Origin: Mytilus galloprovincialis
Lineage: Eukaryota; Mollusca; Bivalvia; Mytilida; Mytilidae
Length of the DNA: 64,000 nucleotides
Assembly (NCBI RefSeq): GCF_965363235.1
Contig: NC_134849.1
Location: 13,666,863 to 13,730,862 of the forward strand
Reading direction: 5' to 3'
The notes below the pieces were generated by a model. The model saw only the letters and a program-made list of their open reading frames with translations, ran no database searches and was not told where the DNA came from. Positions within the stretch are counted from its first letter, which is position 1, and every line of letters starts with the position of its first letter. Below are positions 44,101 through 59,100 of this stretch, one piece after another. The translations under genes and the position numbers were made by a program.

Positions 44101-47100
44101 TTTGCCTCTTTTTCTCTATTCTTTATATTCTTTGCCTCTTTTTCTCTATTCTTTATATTTTTTGCCTCTTTTTCACTATTCTTTATATTCTTTGTCTCTT
44201 TTTCACTATTCTTTATATTCTTAATTGCCTCTTTTTCTCTATTCATTATATTCTTTGTCTCTTTTTCTCTATTCATTATATTCTTTGTCTCTTTTTCTCT
44301 ATTCTTTATATTCTTTGCCTCTTTTTCTCTATTCATTATATTCTTTGCCTCTTTTTCTCTATTCTTTATATTCTTTGCCTCTTTTTCTCTATTCTTTATA
44401 TTTTTTGCCTCTTTTTCACTATTCTTTATATTCTTTGTCTCTTTTTCACTATTCTTTATATTCTTAATTGCCTCTTTTTCTCTATTCATTATATTCTTTG
44501 TCTCTTTTTCTCTATTCTTTATATTCTTTGCCTCTTTTTTTCTATTCTTTATATTCTTTGCCTCTTTTTCTCTATTCTTTATATTCTTTGCCTCTTTTTC
44601 TCTATTCTTTATATTCTTAATTGCCTTTTTTCTCTATTCTTTATATTCTTTGCCTCTTTTTCACTATTCATTATATTCTTTGCCTCTTTTTCACTATTCT
44701 TTATATTCTTTGTCTCTTTTTCTCTATTCATTATATTCTTTGTCTCTTTTTCTCTATTCTTTATATTCTTTGCCTCTTTTTCTCTATTCATTATATTCTT
44801 TGTCTCTTTTTCTCTATTCTTTATATTCTTTGCCTCTTTTTCTCTATTCTTTATATTCTTTGCCTCTTTTTCACTATTCTTTATATTCTTAATTGCCTCT
44901 TTTTCTCTATTCTTTATATATATATATATATATTCTTTGCCTCTTTTTCACTATTCTTTATATTATTTGCCTCTTTTTCACTATTCTTTATATTCTTTGC
45001 CTCTTTTTCTCTATTCATTATATTGTTTGCCTCTTTTTCTCTATTCTTTATATTCTTTGCCTCTTTTTCTCTATTCTTTATATTTTTTGCCTCTTTTTCA
45101 CTATTCTTTATATTCTTAGTCTCTTTTTCTCTATTCTTTATATTCTTTGTCTCTTTTTCACTATTCTTTATATTCTTAATTGCCTCTTTTTCTCTATTCT
45201 TTATATTCTTTGCCTCTTTTTCACTATTCTTTATATTATTTGCCTCTTTTTCACTATTCTTTATATTCTTTGCCTCTTTTTCTCTATTCATTATATTGTT
45301 TGCCTCTTTTTCTCTATTCTTTATATTCTTTGCCTCTTTTTCACTATTCTTTATATTCTTAATTGCCTCTTTTTCTCTATTCTTTATATTCTTTGCCTCT
45401 TTTTCACTATTCTTTATATTATTTGCCTCTTTTTCACTATTCTTTATATTCTTTGCCTCTTTTTCTCTATTCATTATATTGTTTGCCTCTTTTTCTCTAT
45501 TCTTTATATTCTTTGCCTCTTTTTCTCTATTCTTTATATTTTTTGCCTCTTTTTCACTATTCTTTATATTCTTAGTCTCTTTTTCTCTATTCTTTATATT
45601 CTTTGTCTCTTTTTCACTATTCTTTATATTCTTAATTGCCTCTTTTTCTCTATTCATTATATTCTTTGTCTCTTTTTCTCTATTCATTATATTCTTTGTC
45701 TCTTTTTCTCTATTCTTTATATTCTTTGCCTCTTTTTCTCTATTCATTATATTCTTTGCCTCTTTTTCTCTATTCTTTATATTCTTAATTGCCTCTTTTT
45801 CTCTATTCATTATATTCTTTGTCTCTTTTTCTCTATTCATTATATTCTTTGTCTCTTTTTCTCTATTCTTTATATTCTTTGCCTCTTTTTCTCTATTCAT
45901 TATATTCTTTGTCTCTTTTTCTCTATTCTTTATATTCTTTGCCTCTTTTTCTCTATTCTTTATATTCTTAATTGCCTCTTTTTCTCTATTCTTTATATAT
46001 ATATATATATATTCTTTGCCTCTTTTTCACTATTCTTTATATTATTTGCCTCTTTTTCTTTGTCTCTTTTTCTCTATTCTTTATATTCTTTGCCTCTTTT
46101 TCTCTATTCTTTATATTCTTTGCCTCTTTTTCACTATTCTTTATATTCTTAATTGCCTCTTTTTCTCTATTCTTTATATATATATATATATATTCTTTGC
46201 CTCTTTTTCACTATTCTTTATATTATTTGCCTCTTTTTTCACTATTCTTTATATTCTTTGCCTCTTTTTCTCTATTCATTATATTGTTTGCCTCTTTTTC
46301 TCTATTCTTTATATTCTTTGCCTCTTTTTCTCTATTCTTTATATTTTTTGCCTCTTTTTCACTATTCTTTATATTCTTTGTCTCTTTTTCACTATTCTTT
46401 ATATTCTTAATTGCCTCTTTTTCTCTATTCATTATATTCTTTGTCTCTTTTTCTCTATTCATTATATTCTTTGTCTCTTTTTCTCTATTCTTTATATTCT
46501 TTGCCTCTTTTTCTCTATTCATATTCTTTGCCTCTTTTTCTCTATTCTTTATATTATTTGCCTCTTTTTCTCTATTCTTTATATTTTTTGCCTCTTTTTC
46601 ACTATTCTTTATATTCTTTGTCTCTTTTTCACTATTCTTTATATTCTTAATTGCCTCTTTTTCTCTATTCATTATATTCTTTGTCTCTTTTTCTCTATTC
46701 TTTATATTCTTTGCCTCTTTTTTTCTATTCTTTATATTCTTTGCCTCTTTTTCTCTATTCTTTATATTCTTTGCCTCTTTTTCTCTATTCTTTATATTCT
46801 TAATTTCCTTTTTTCTCTATTCTTTATATTCTTTGCCTCTTTTTCACTATTCTTTATATTATTTGCCTCTTTTTCTCTATTCTTTATATTCTTTGTCTCT
46901 TTTTCACTATTCTTTATATTCTTTGTCTCTTTTTCTCTATTCTTTATATTCTTTGTCTCTTTTTCACTATTCTTTATATTCTTAATTGCCTCTTTTTCTC
47001 TATTCATTATATTGTTTGTCTCTTTTTCTCTATTCATTATATTGTTTGTCTCTTTTTCTCTATTCTTTATATTCTTTGCCTCTTTTTCTCTATTCTTTAT

Positions 47101-50100
47101 ATTCTTTGCCTCTTTTTCTCTATTCTTTATATTCTTTGCCTCTTTTTCACTATTCTTTATATTCTTTGCCTCTTTTTCACCATTCTTTATATTCTTTACC
47201 TCTTTTTCTCTATTCTTTATATTCTTTGCCTCTTTTTCTCTATTCTTTATATTCTTTGTCTCTTTTTCTCTATTCTTATATTCTTTGTCTCTTTCTCTAT
47301 TCTTTATATTCTTTGCCTCTTTTTCTCTATTCTTTATATTCTTTGCCTCTTTTTCTCTATACTAATTATATTCTTTGTCTCTTTTTCTCTATTCTTATAT
47401 TCTTTGTCTCTTTCTCTATTCTTTATATTCTTTGCCTCTTTTTCTCTATTCTTTATATTCTTTGCCTCTTTTTCACCATTCTTTATATTCTTTGCCTCTT
47501 TTTCTCTATTCTTTATATTCTTTGCCTCTTTTTCTCTAATTTCTTTATATTCTTTGCCTCTTTTTCTCTATTCTTTATATTCTTTGCCTCTTTTTCACCA
47601 TTCTTTATATTCTTTGCCTCTTTTTCTCTATTCTTTATATTCTTTGCCTCTTTTTCTCTATTCTTTATATTCTTTGTCTCTTTTTCTCTATTCTTTATAT
47701 TCTTTGCCTCTTTTTCTCTATTCTTTATATTCTTTGCCTCTTTTCTCTATTCTTTATATTCTTTGTCTCTTTTTCTCTATTCTTATATTCTTTGTCTCTT
47801 TCTCTATTCTTTATATTCTTTGCCTCTTTTTTTCTATTCTTTATATTCTTTGCCTCTTTTTCTCTATTCTTTAGATTCTTTGCCTCTTTTTCTCTATTCT
47901 TTATATTCTTAATTGCCTTTTTTCTCTATTCTTTATATTCTTTGCCTCTTTTTCTCTATTCATTATATTGTTTGCCTCTTTTTCTCTATTCTTTATATTC
48001 TTTGCCTCTTTTTCACTATTCTTTATATTCTTTGTCTCTTTTTCTCTATTCTTTATATTCTTTGTCTCTTTTTCACTATTCTTTATATTCTTAATTGCCT
48101 CTTTTTCTCTATTCATTATATTCTTTGTCTCTTTTTCTCTATTCATTATATTGTTTGTCTCTTTTTCTCTATTCTTTATATTCTTTGCCTCTTTTTCTCT
48201 ATTCTTTATATTCTTTGCCTCTTTTTCTCTATTCTTTATATTCTTTGCCTCTTTTTCACTATTCTTTATATTCTTTGTCTCTTTTTCTCTATTCTTTATA
48301 TTCTTAATTGCCTCTTTTTCTCTATTCTTTATATTCTTTGCCTCTTTTTCACTATTCTTTATATTATTTGCCTCTTTTTCACTATTCTTTATATTCTTTG
48401 CCTCTTTTTCTCTATTCATTATATTGTTTGCCTCTTTTTCTCTATTCTTTATATTCTTTGCCTCTTTTTCTCTATTCTTTATATTTTTTGCCTCTTTTTC
48501 ACTATTCTTTATATTCTTAATTGCCTCTTTTTCACTATTCTTTATATTCTTTGTCTCTTTTTCACTATTCATTATATTCTTAATTGCCTCTTTTTCTCTA
48601 TTCATTATATTCTTTGTCTCTTTTTCTCTATTCATTATATTCTTTGTCTCTTTTTCTCTATTCTTTATATTCTTTGCCTCTTTTTCTCTATTCATTATAT
48701 TCTTTGCCTCTTTTTCTCTATTCTTTATATTCTTAATTGCCTCTTTTTCTCTATTCATTATATTCTTTGCCTCTTTTTCACTATTCTTTATATTCTTTGT
48801 CTCTTTTTCTCTATTCATTATATTCTTTGTCTCTTTTTCTCTATTCTTTATATTCTTTGCCTCTTTTTCACTATTCATTATATTCTTTGCCTCTTTTTCA
48901 CTATTCTTTATATTCTTTGTCTCTTTTTCTCTATTCATTATATTCTTTGTCTCTTTTTCTCTATTCTTTATATTCTTTGCCTCTTTTTCTCTATTCATTA
49001 TATTCTTTGCCTCTTTTTCACTATTCTTTATATTCTTTGTCTCTTTTTCTCTATTCATTATATTCTTTGTCTCTTTTTCTCTATTCTTTATATTCTTTGC
49101 CTCTTTTTCTCTATTCTTTATATTCTTTGCCTCTTTTTCTCTATTCTTTATATTCTTTGCCTCTTTTTCTCTATTCTTTATATTATTTGCCTCTTTTTCA
49201 CTATTCTTTATATTCTTTGCCTCTTTTTCTCTATTCATTATATTGTTTGCCTCTTTTTCTCTATTCTTTATATTCTTTGCCTCTTTTTCTCTATTCTTTA
49301 TATTTTTTGCCTCTTTTTCACTATTCTTTATATTCTTTGTCTCTTTTTCTCTATTCTTTATATTCTTTGTCTCTTTTTCACTATTCTTTATATTCTTAAT
49401 TGCCTCTTTTTCTCTATTCATTATATTCTTTGTCTCTTTTTCTCTATTCATTATATTCTTTGCCTCTTTTTCTCTATTCTTTATATTCTTTGCCTCTTTT
49501 TCACTATTCATTATATTCTTTGCCTCTTTTTCACTATTCTTTATATTCTTTGTCTCTTTTTCTCTATTCATTATATTCTTTGTCTCTTTTTCTCTATTCT
49601 TTATATTCTTTGCCTCTTTTTCTCTATTCATTATATTCTTTGTCTCTTTTTCTCTATTCTTTATATTCTTTGCCTCTTTTTCTCTATTCTTTATATTCTT
49701 TGCCTCTTTTTCACTATTCTTTATATTCTTAATTGCCTCTTTTTCTCTATTCTTTATATATATATATATATATATTCTTTGCCTCTTTTTCACTATTCTT
49801 TATATTATTTGCCTCTTTTTCACTATTCTTTATATTCTTTGCCTCTTTTTCTCTATTCATTATATTGTTTGCCTCTTTTTCTCTATTCTTTATATTCTTT
49901 GCCTCTTTTTCTCTATTCTTTATATTTTTTGCCTCTTTTTCACTATTCTTTATATTCTTAGTCTCTTTTTCTCTATTCTTTATATTCTTTGTCTCTTTTT
50001 CACTATTCTTTATATTCTTAATTGCCTCTTTTTCTCTATTCTTTATATTCTTTGCCTCTTTTTCACTATTCTTTATATTATTTGCCTCTTTTTCACTATT

Positions 50101-53100
50101 CTTTATATTCTTTGCCTCTTTTTCTCTATTCATTATATTGTTTGCCTCTTTTTCTCTATTCTTTATATTCTTTGCCTCTTTTTCTCTATTCTTTATATTT
50201 TTTGCCTCTTTTTCACTATTCTTTATATTCTTAATTGCCTCTTTTTCACTATTCTTTATATTCTTTGTCTCTTTTTCACTATTCTTTATATTCTTAATTG
50301 CCTCTTTTTCTCTATTCATTATATTCTTTGTCTCTTTTTCTCTATTCATTATATTCTTTGTCTCTTTTTCTCTATTCTTTATATTCTTTGCCTCTTTTTC
50401 TCTATTCATTATATTCTTTGCCTCTTTTTCTCTATTCTTTATATTCTTAATTGCCTCTTTTTCTCTATTCATTATATTCTTTGTCTCTTTTTCTCTATTC
50501 ATTATATTCTTTGTCTCTTTTTCTCTATTCTTTATATTCTTTGCCTCTTTTTCTCTATTCATTATATTCTTTGTCTCTTTTTCTCTATTCTTTATATTCT
50601 TTGCCTCTTTTTCTCTATTCTTTATATTCTTAATTGCCTCTTTTTCTCTATTCTTTATATATATATATATATATATTCTTTGCCTCTTTTTCACTATTCT
50701 TTATATTATTTGCCTCTTTTTCTTTGTCTCTTTTTCTCTATTCTTTATATTCTTTGCCTCTTTTTCTCTATTCTTTATATTCTTTGCCTCTTTTTCACTA
50801 TTCTTTATATTCTTAATTGCCTCTTTTTCTCTATTCTTTATATATATATATATATATATATATTCTTTGCCTCTTTTTCACTATTCTTTATATTATTTGC
50901 CTCTTTTTTCACTATTCTTTATATTCTTTGCCTCTTTTTCTCTATTCATTATATTGTTTGCCTCTTTTTCTCTATTCTTTATATTCTTTGCCTCTTTTTC
51001 TCTATTCTTTATATTTTTTGCCTCTTTTTCACTATTCTTTATATTCTTTGTCTCTTTTTCACTATTCTTTATATTCTTAATTGCCTCTTTTTCTCTATTC
51101 ATTAAATTCTTTGTCTCTTTTTCTCTATTCATTATATTCTTTGTCTCTTTTTCTCTATTCTTTATATTCTTTGCCTCTTTTTCTCTATTCATTATATTCT
51201 TTGCCTCTTTTTCTCTATTCTTTATATTCTTTGCCTCTTTTTCTCTATTCTTTATATTTTTTGCCTCTTTTTCACTATTCTTTATATTCTTAATTGCCTC
51301 TTTTTCTCTATTCATTATATTCTTTGTCTCTTTTTCTCTATTCTTTATATTCTTTGCCTCTTTTTTTCTATTCTTTATATTCTTTGCCTCTTTTTCTCTA
51401 TTCTTTATATTCTTTGCCTCTTTTTCTCTATTCTTTATATTCTTAATTGCCTTTTTTCTCTATTCTTTATATTCTTTGCCTCTTTTTCACTATTCTTTAT
51501 ATTATTTGCCTCTTTTTCACTATTCTATATATTCTTAATTGCCTTTTTTTCTCTATTCTTTATATTCTTTGCCTCTTTTTCACTATTCTTTATATTCTTT
51601 GCCTCTTTTTCTCTATTCTATATATTCTTTGCCTCTTTTTCACTATTCTTTATATTCTTTGACCCTTTTTCACTATTCTTTATATTCTTTGCCTCTTTTC
51701 TCTATTCTTTATATTCTTAATTGCCTTTTTTCTCTATTCTTTATATTCTTTGCCTCTTTTTCACTATTCTTTATATTATTTGCCTCTTTTTCACTATTCT
51801 ATATATTCTTAATTGCCTTTTTTTCTCTATTCTTTATATTCTTTGCCTCTTTTTCACTATTCTTTATATTCTTTGCCTCTTTTTCTCTATTCTATATATT
51901 CTTTGCCTCTTTTTCACTATTCTTTATATTCTTTGACCCTTTTTCACTATTCTTTATATTCTTTGCCTCTTTTCTCTATTCTTTATATTCTTAATTGCCT
52001 TTTTTCTCTATTCTTTATATTCTTTGCCTCTTTTTCACTATTCTTTATATTATTTGCCTCTTTTTCACTATTCTATATATTCTTAATTGCCTTTTTTTCT
52101 CTATTCTTTATATTCTTTGCCTCTTTTTCACTATTCTTTATATTCTTTGCCTCTTTTTCTCTATTCTATATATTCTTTGCCTCTTTTTCACTATTCTTTA
52201 TATTCTTTGACCCTTTTTCACTATTCTTTATATTCTTTGCCTCTTTTCTCTATTCTTTATATTCATTGCCTCTTTTTCACTATTCTTTATATTCTTAATT
52301 GCCTCTTTTTCTCTATTCTTTATATATATATATATTCTTTGCCTCTTTTTCACTATTCTTTATATTCTTTGCCTCTTTTCTCTATTCTTTATATTCATTG
52401 CCTCTTTTTCACTATTCTTTATATTCTTAATTGCCTCTTTTTCTCTATTCTTTATATATATATATATATTCTTTGCCTCTTTTTCACTATTCTTTATATT
52501 CTTTGCCTCTTTTTCACTATTCTTTATATTCTTTGCCTCTTTTTCTCTATTCTTTATATTCTTTGCCTCTTTTTCTCTATTCTTTATATTCTTTGTCTCT
52601 TTTTCTCTATTCTTTATATTCTTTGCCTCTTTTTCTCTATTCTTTATATTCTTTGTCTCTTTTTCTCTATTCTTATATTCTTTGTCTCTTTCTCTATTCT
52701 TTATATTCTTTGCCTCTTTTTCTCTATTCTTTATATTCTTTGCCTCTTTTTCTCTATACTAATTATATTCTTTGTCTCTTTTTCTCTATTCTTATATTCT
52801 TTGTCTCTTTCTCTATTCTTTATATTCTTTGCCTCTTTTTCTCTATTCTTTATATTCTTTGCCTCTTTTTCTCTATTCTTTATATTCTTTGCCTCTTTTT
52901 CTCTAATTTCTTTATATTCTTTGCCTCTTTTTCTCTATTCTTTATATTCTTTGCCTCTTTTTCACCATTCTTTATATTCTTTGCCTCTTTTTCTCTATTC
53001 TTTATATTCTTTGCCTCTTTTTCTCTATTCTTTATATTCTTTGTCTCTTTTTCTCTATTCTTATATTCTTTGTCTCTTTCTCTATTCTTTATATTCTTTG

Positions 53101-56100
53101 CCTCTTTTTCTCTATTCTTTATATTCTTTGCCTCTTTTTCTCTATTCTTTATATTCTTTGCCTCTTTTTCTCTATTCTTTATATTCTTTGCCTCTTTTTC
53201 ACTATTCTTTATATTCTTTGCCTCTTTTTCTCTATTCTTTATATTCTTTGCCTCTTTTTCCCTATTCTTTATATTCTTTGCCTCTTTTTCACTATTCTTT
53301 ATATTCTTTGTCTCTTTTTCTCTATTCTTTATATTCTTTGCCTCTTTTTCCCTATTCTTTATATTCTTTGCCTCTTTTTCACTATTCTTTATATTCTTAA
53401 TTGCCTCTTTTTCTCTATTCTTTATATTCTTTGCCTCTTTTTCACTATTCTTTATATTCTTTGTCTCTTTTTCACTATTCTTTATATTCTTAATTGCCTC
53501 TTTTTCTCTATTCATTATATTCTTTGTCTCTTTTTCTCTATTCTTTATATTCTTTGCCTCTTTTTCTCTATTCTTTATATTCTTTGCCTCTTTTTCACTA
53601 TTCTTTATATTCTTAATTGCCTCTTTTTCTCTATTCATTATATTCTTTGCCTCTTTTTCTCTATTCATTATATTCTTTGTCTCTTTTTCTCTATTCTTTA
53701 TATTCTTTGCCTCTTTTTCCTTATTCTTTATATTCTTTGCCTCTTTTTCACTATTCTTTATATTCTTAATTGCCTCTTTTTCTCTATTCTTTATATTCTT
53801 AATTGCCTCTTTTTCTCTATTCATTATATTCTTTGCCTCTTTTTCTCTATTCATTATATTCTTTGTCTCTTTTTCTCTATTCTTTATATTCTTTGCCTCT
53901 TTTTCCCTATTCTTTATATTCTTTGCCTCTTTTTCACTATTCTTTATATTCTTAATTGCCTCTTTTTCTCTATTCATTATATTCTTTGCCTCTTTTTCAC
54001 TATTCTTTATATTCTTTGCCTCTTTTTCTCTATTCTTTATATTCTTTGCCTCTTTTTCTCTATTCTTTATATTCTTTGCCTCTTTTTCTCTATACTAATT
54101 ATATTCTTTGTCTCTTTTTCTCTATTCTTATATTCTTTGTCTCTTTCTCTATTCTTTATATTCTTTGCCTCTTTTTCTCTATTCTTTATATTCTTTGCCT
54201 CTTTTTCACCATTCTTTATATTCTTTGCCTCTTTTTCTCTATTCTTTATATTCTTTGCCTCTTTTTCTCTAATTTCTTTATATTCTTTGCCTCTTTTTCT
54301 CTATTCTTTATATTCTTTGCCTCTTTTTCACCATTCTTTATATTCTTTGCCTCTTTTTCTCTATTCTTTATATTCTTTGCCTCTTTTTCTCTATTCTTTA
54401 TATTCTTTGTCTCTTTTTCTCTATTCTTATATTCTTTGTCTCTTTCTCTATTCTTTATATTCTTTGCCTCTTTTTCTCTATTCTTTATATTCTTTGCCTC
54501 TTTTTCTCTATACTAATTATATTCTTTGTCTCTTTTTCTCTATTCTTATATTCTTTGTCTCTTTCTCTATTCTTTATATTCTTTGCCTCTTTTTCTCTAT
54601 TCTTTATATTCTTTGCCTCTTTTTCACCATTCTTTATATTCTTTGCCTCTTTTTCTCTATTCTTTATATTCTTTGCCTCTTTTTCTCTAATTTCTTTATA
54701 TTCTTTGCCTCTTTTTCTCTATTCTTTATATTCTTTGCCTCTTTTTCACCATTCTTTATATTCTTTGCCTCTTTTTCTCTATTCTTTATATTCTTTGCCT
54801 CTTTTTCTCTATTCTTTATATTCTTTGTCTCTTTTTCTCTATTCTTTATATTCTTTGTCTCTTTTTCTCTATTCTTTATATTCTTTGCCTCTTTTCTCTA
54901 TTCTTTATATTCTTTGTCTCTTTTTCTCTATTCTTATATTCTTTGTCTCTTTCTCTATTCTTTATATTCTTTGCCTCTTTTTCTCTATTCTTTATATTCT
55001 TTGTCTCTTTTTCACTATTCTTTATATTCTTTGTCTCTTTTTCTCTATTCTTATATTCTTTGTCTCTTTCTCTATTCTTTATATTCTTTGCCTCTTTTTC
55101 TCTATTCTTTATATTCTTTGCCTCTTTTTCTCTATTCTTTATATTCTTTGTCTCTTTTTCTCTATTCTTTATATTCTTTGTCTCTTTTTCTCTATTCTTT
55201 ATATTTTTTGCCTCTTTTTCTCTATTCTTTATATTCTTTGCCTCTTTTTCTCTATTCTTTATATTCTTTGCCTCTTTTTCCCTATTCTTTATATTCTTAA
55301 TTGCCTCTTTTTCTCTATACTAATTATATTCTTTGCCTCTTTTTCTCTATTCTTTATATTCTTTGCCTCTTTTTCCCTATTCTTTATATTCTTTGCCTCT
55401 TTTTCACTATTCTTTATATTCTTAATTGCCTCTTTTTCTCTATTCTTTATATTCTTTGCCTCTTTTTCACTATTCTTTATATTCTTTGTCTCTTTTTCAC
55501 TATTCTTTATATTCTTAATTGCCTCTTTTTCTCTATTCATTATATTCTTTGTCTCTTTTTCTCTATTCTTTATATTCTTTGCCTCTTTTTCTCTATTCTT
55601 TATATTCTTTGCCTCTTTTTCACTATTCTTTATATTCTTAATTGCCTCTTTTTCTCTATTCATTATATTCTTTGCCTCTTTTTCTCTATTCATTATATTC
55701 TTTGTCTCTTTTTCTCTATTCTTTATATTCTTTGCCTCTTTTTCCTTATTCTTTATATTCTTTGCCTCTTTTTCACTATTCTTTATATTCTTAATTGCCT
55801 CTTTTTCTCTATTCATTATATTCTTTGCCTCTTTTTCTCTATTCATTATATTCTTTGTCTCTTTTTCTCTATTCTTTATATTCTTTGCCTCTTTTTCCCT
55901 ATTCTTTATATTCTTTGCCTCTTTTTCACTATTCTTTATATTCTTAATTGCCTCTTTTTCTCTATTCATTATATTCTTTGCCTCTTTTTCATTATTCTTT
56001 ATATTCTTTGCCTCTTTTTCTCTATTCTTTATATTCTTTGCCTCTTTTTCTCTATTCTTTATATTCTTTGCCTCTTTTTCTCTATACTAATTATATTCTT

Positions 56101-59100
56101 TGTCTCTTTTTCTCTATTCTTATATTCTTTGTCTCTTTCTCTATTCTTTATATTCTTTGCCTCTTTTTCTCTATTCTTTATATTCTTTGCCTCTTTTTCA
56201 CCATTCTTTATATTCTTTGCCTCTTTTTCTCTATTCTTTATATTCTTTGCCTCTTTTTCTCTAATTTCTTTATATTCTTTGCCTCTTTTTCTCTATTCTT
56301 TATATTCTTTGCCTCTTTTTCACCATTCTTTATATTCTTTGCCTCTTTTTCTCTATTCTTTATATTCTTTGCCTCTTTTTCTCTATTCTTTATATTCTTT
56401 GCCTCTTTTTCTCTATTCTTTATATTCTTTGTCTCTTTTTCTCTATTCTTATATTCTTTGTCTCTTTCTCTATTCTTTATATTCTTTGCCTCTTTTTCTC
56501 TATTCTTTATATTCTTTGCCTCTTTTTCTCTATACTAATTATATTCTTTGTCTCTTTTTCTCTATTCTTATATTCTTTGTCTCTTTCTCTATTCTTTATA
56601 TTCTTTGCCTCTTTTTCTCTATTCTTTATATTCTTTGCCTCTTTTTCACCATTCTTTATATTCTTTGCCTCTTTTTCTCTATTCTTTATATTCTTTGCCT
56701 CTTTTTCTCTAATTTCTTTATATTCTTTGCCTCTTTTTCTCTATTCTTTATATTCTTTGCCTCTTTTTCACCATTCTTTATATTCTTTGCCTCTTTTTCT
56801 CTATTCTTTATATTCTTTGCCTCTTTTTCTCTATTCTTTATATTCTTTGTCTCTTTTTCTCTATTCTTTATATTCTTTGTCTCTTTTTCTCTATTCTTTA
56901 TATTCTTTGCCTCTTTTCTCTATTCTTTATATTCTTTGTCTCTTTTTCTCTATTCTTATATTCTTTGTCTCTTTCTCTATTCTTTATATTCTTTGCCTCT
57001 TTTTCTCTATTCTTTATATTCTTTGTCTCTTTTTCACTATTCTTTATATTCTTTGTCTCTTTTTCTCTATTCTTATATTCTTTGTCTCTTTCTCTATTCT
57101 TTATATTCTTTGCCTCTTTTTCTCTATTCTTTATATTCTTTGCCTCTTTTTCTCTATTCTTTATATTCTTTGTCTCTTTTTCTCTATTCTTTATATTCTT
57201 TGTCTCTTTTTCTCTATTCTTTATATTTTTTGCCTCTTTTTCTCTATTCTTTATATTCTTTGCCTCTTTTTCTCTATTCTTTATATTCTTTGCCTCTTTT
57301 TCCCTATTCTTTATATTCTTAATTGCCTCTTTTTCTCTATACTAATTATATTCTTTGCCTCTTTTTCTCTATTCTTTATATTCTTTGCCTCTTTTTCACT
57401 ATTCTTTATATTCTTTGTCTCTTTTTCTCTATTCTTTATATTCTTTGCCTCTTTTTCCCTATTCTTTATATTCTTTGCCTCTTTTTCACTATTCTTTATA
57501 TTCTTAATTGCCTCTTTTTCTCTATTCATTATATTCTTTGCCTCTTTTTCACTATTCTTTATATTCTTTGCCTCTTTTTCACTATTCTTTATATTCTTTG
57601 TCTCTTTTTCACTATTCTTTATATTATTTGCCTCTTTTTCACTATTCTTTATATTCTTTGCCTCTTTTTCACTATTCTTTATATTCTTTGCCTCTTTTTC
57701 TCTATTCTTTATATTCTTTGCCTCTTTTTCCCTATTCTTTATATTCTTAATTGCCTCTTTTTCTCTATACTAATTATATTCTTTGCCTCTTTTTCTCTAT
57801 TCTTTATATTCTTTGCCTCTTTTTCACTATTCTTTATATTCTTTGTCTCTTTTTCTCTATTCTTATATTCTTTGCCTCTTTTTCTCTATTCTTTATATTC
57901 TTTGCCTCTTTTTCACTATTCTTTATATTCTTAATTGCCTCTTTTTCTCTATTCTTTATATTCTTTGCCTCTTTTTCTCTATTCTTTATATTCTTTGTCT
58001 CTTTTTCACTATTCTTTATATTCTTTGCCTCTTTTTCACTATTCTTTATATTCTTTGTCTCTTTTTCACTATTCTTTATATTATTTGCCTCTTTTTCACT
58101 ATTCTTTATATTCTTTGCCTCTTTTTCACTATTCTTTATATTCTTTGCCTCTTTTTCTCTAATTTCTTTATATTCTTTGCCTCTTTTTCTCTATTCTTTA
58201 TATTCTTTGCCTCTTTTTCACCATTCTTTATATTCTTTGCCTCTTTTTCACTATTCTTTATATTCTTTGTCTCTTTTTCACTATTCTTTATATTATTTGC
58301 CTCTTTTTCACTATTCTTTATATTCTTTGCCTCTTTTTCACTATTCTTTATATTCTTAATTGCCTCTTTTTCTCTATTCTTTATATTCTTTGCCTCTTTT
58401 TCTCTATTCTTTATATTCTTTGTCTCTTTTTCACTATTCTTTATATTCTTTGCCTCTTTTTCACTATTCTTTATATTCTTTGTCTCTTTTTCACTATTCT
58501 TTATATTATTTGCCTCTTTTTCACTATTCTTTATATTCTTTGCCTCTTTTTCACTATTCTTTATATTCTTTGCCTCTTTTTCTCTAATTTCTTTATATTC
58601 TTTGCCTCTTTTTCTCTATTCTTTATATTCTTTGCCTCTTTTTCACCATTCTTTATATTCTTTGCCTCTTTTTCTCTATTCTTTATATTCTTTGCCTCTT
58701 TTTCACTATTCTTTATATTCTTTGCCTCTTTTTCTCTAATTTCTTTATATTCTTTGCCTCTTTTTCTCTATTCTTTATATTCTTTGCCTCTTTTTCACCA
58801 TTCTTTATATTCTTTGCCTCTTTTTCTCTATTCTTTATATTCTTTGCCTCTTTTTCTCTATTCTTTATATTCTTTGTCTCTTTTTCTCTATTCTTATATT
58901 CTTTGTCTCTTTCTCTATTCTTTATATTCTTTGCCTCTTTTTCTCTATTCTTTATAATTCTTTGCCTCTTTTTCTCTATTCTTTATATTCTTTGCCTCTT
59001 TTTCACTATTCTTTATATTCTTTGCCTCTTTTCTCTATTCTTTATATTCTTTGCCTCTTTTTCTCTATTCTTTATATTCTTTGCCTCTTTTTCTCTAATT

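Noticed and set aside
27191..55969. Minus-strand open frames with charged KNREKEAKNI repeats (up to 880 codons), coiled-coil-like
   Set aside because: Same satellite read on the other strand. The periodic charge pattern comes from the DNA period. Sense to the host gene but within intron 1, with no acceptor or donor support.
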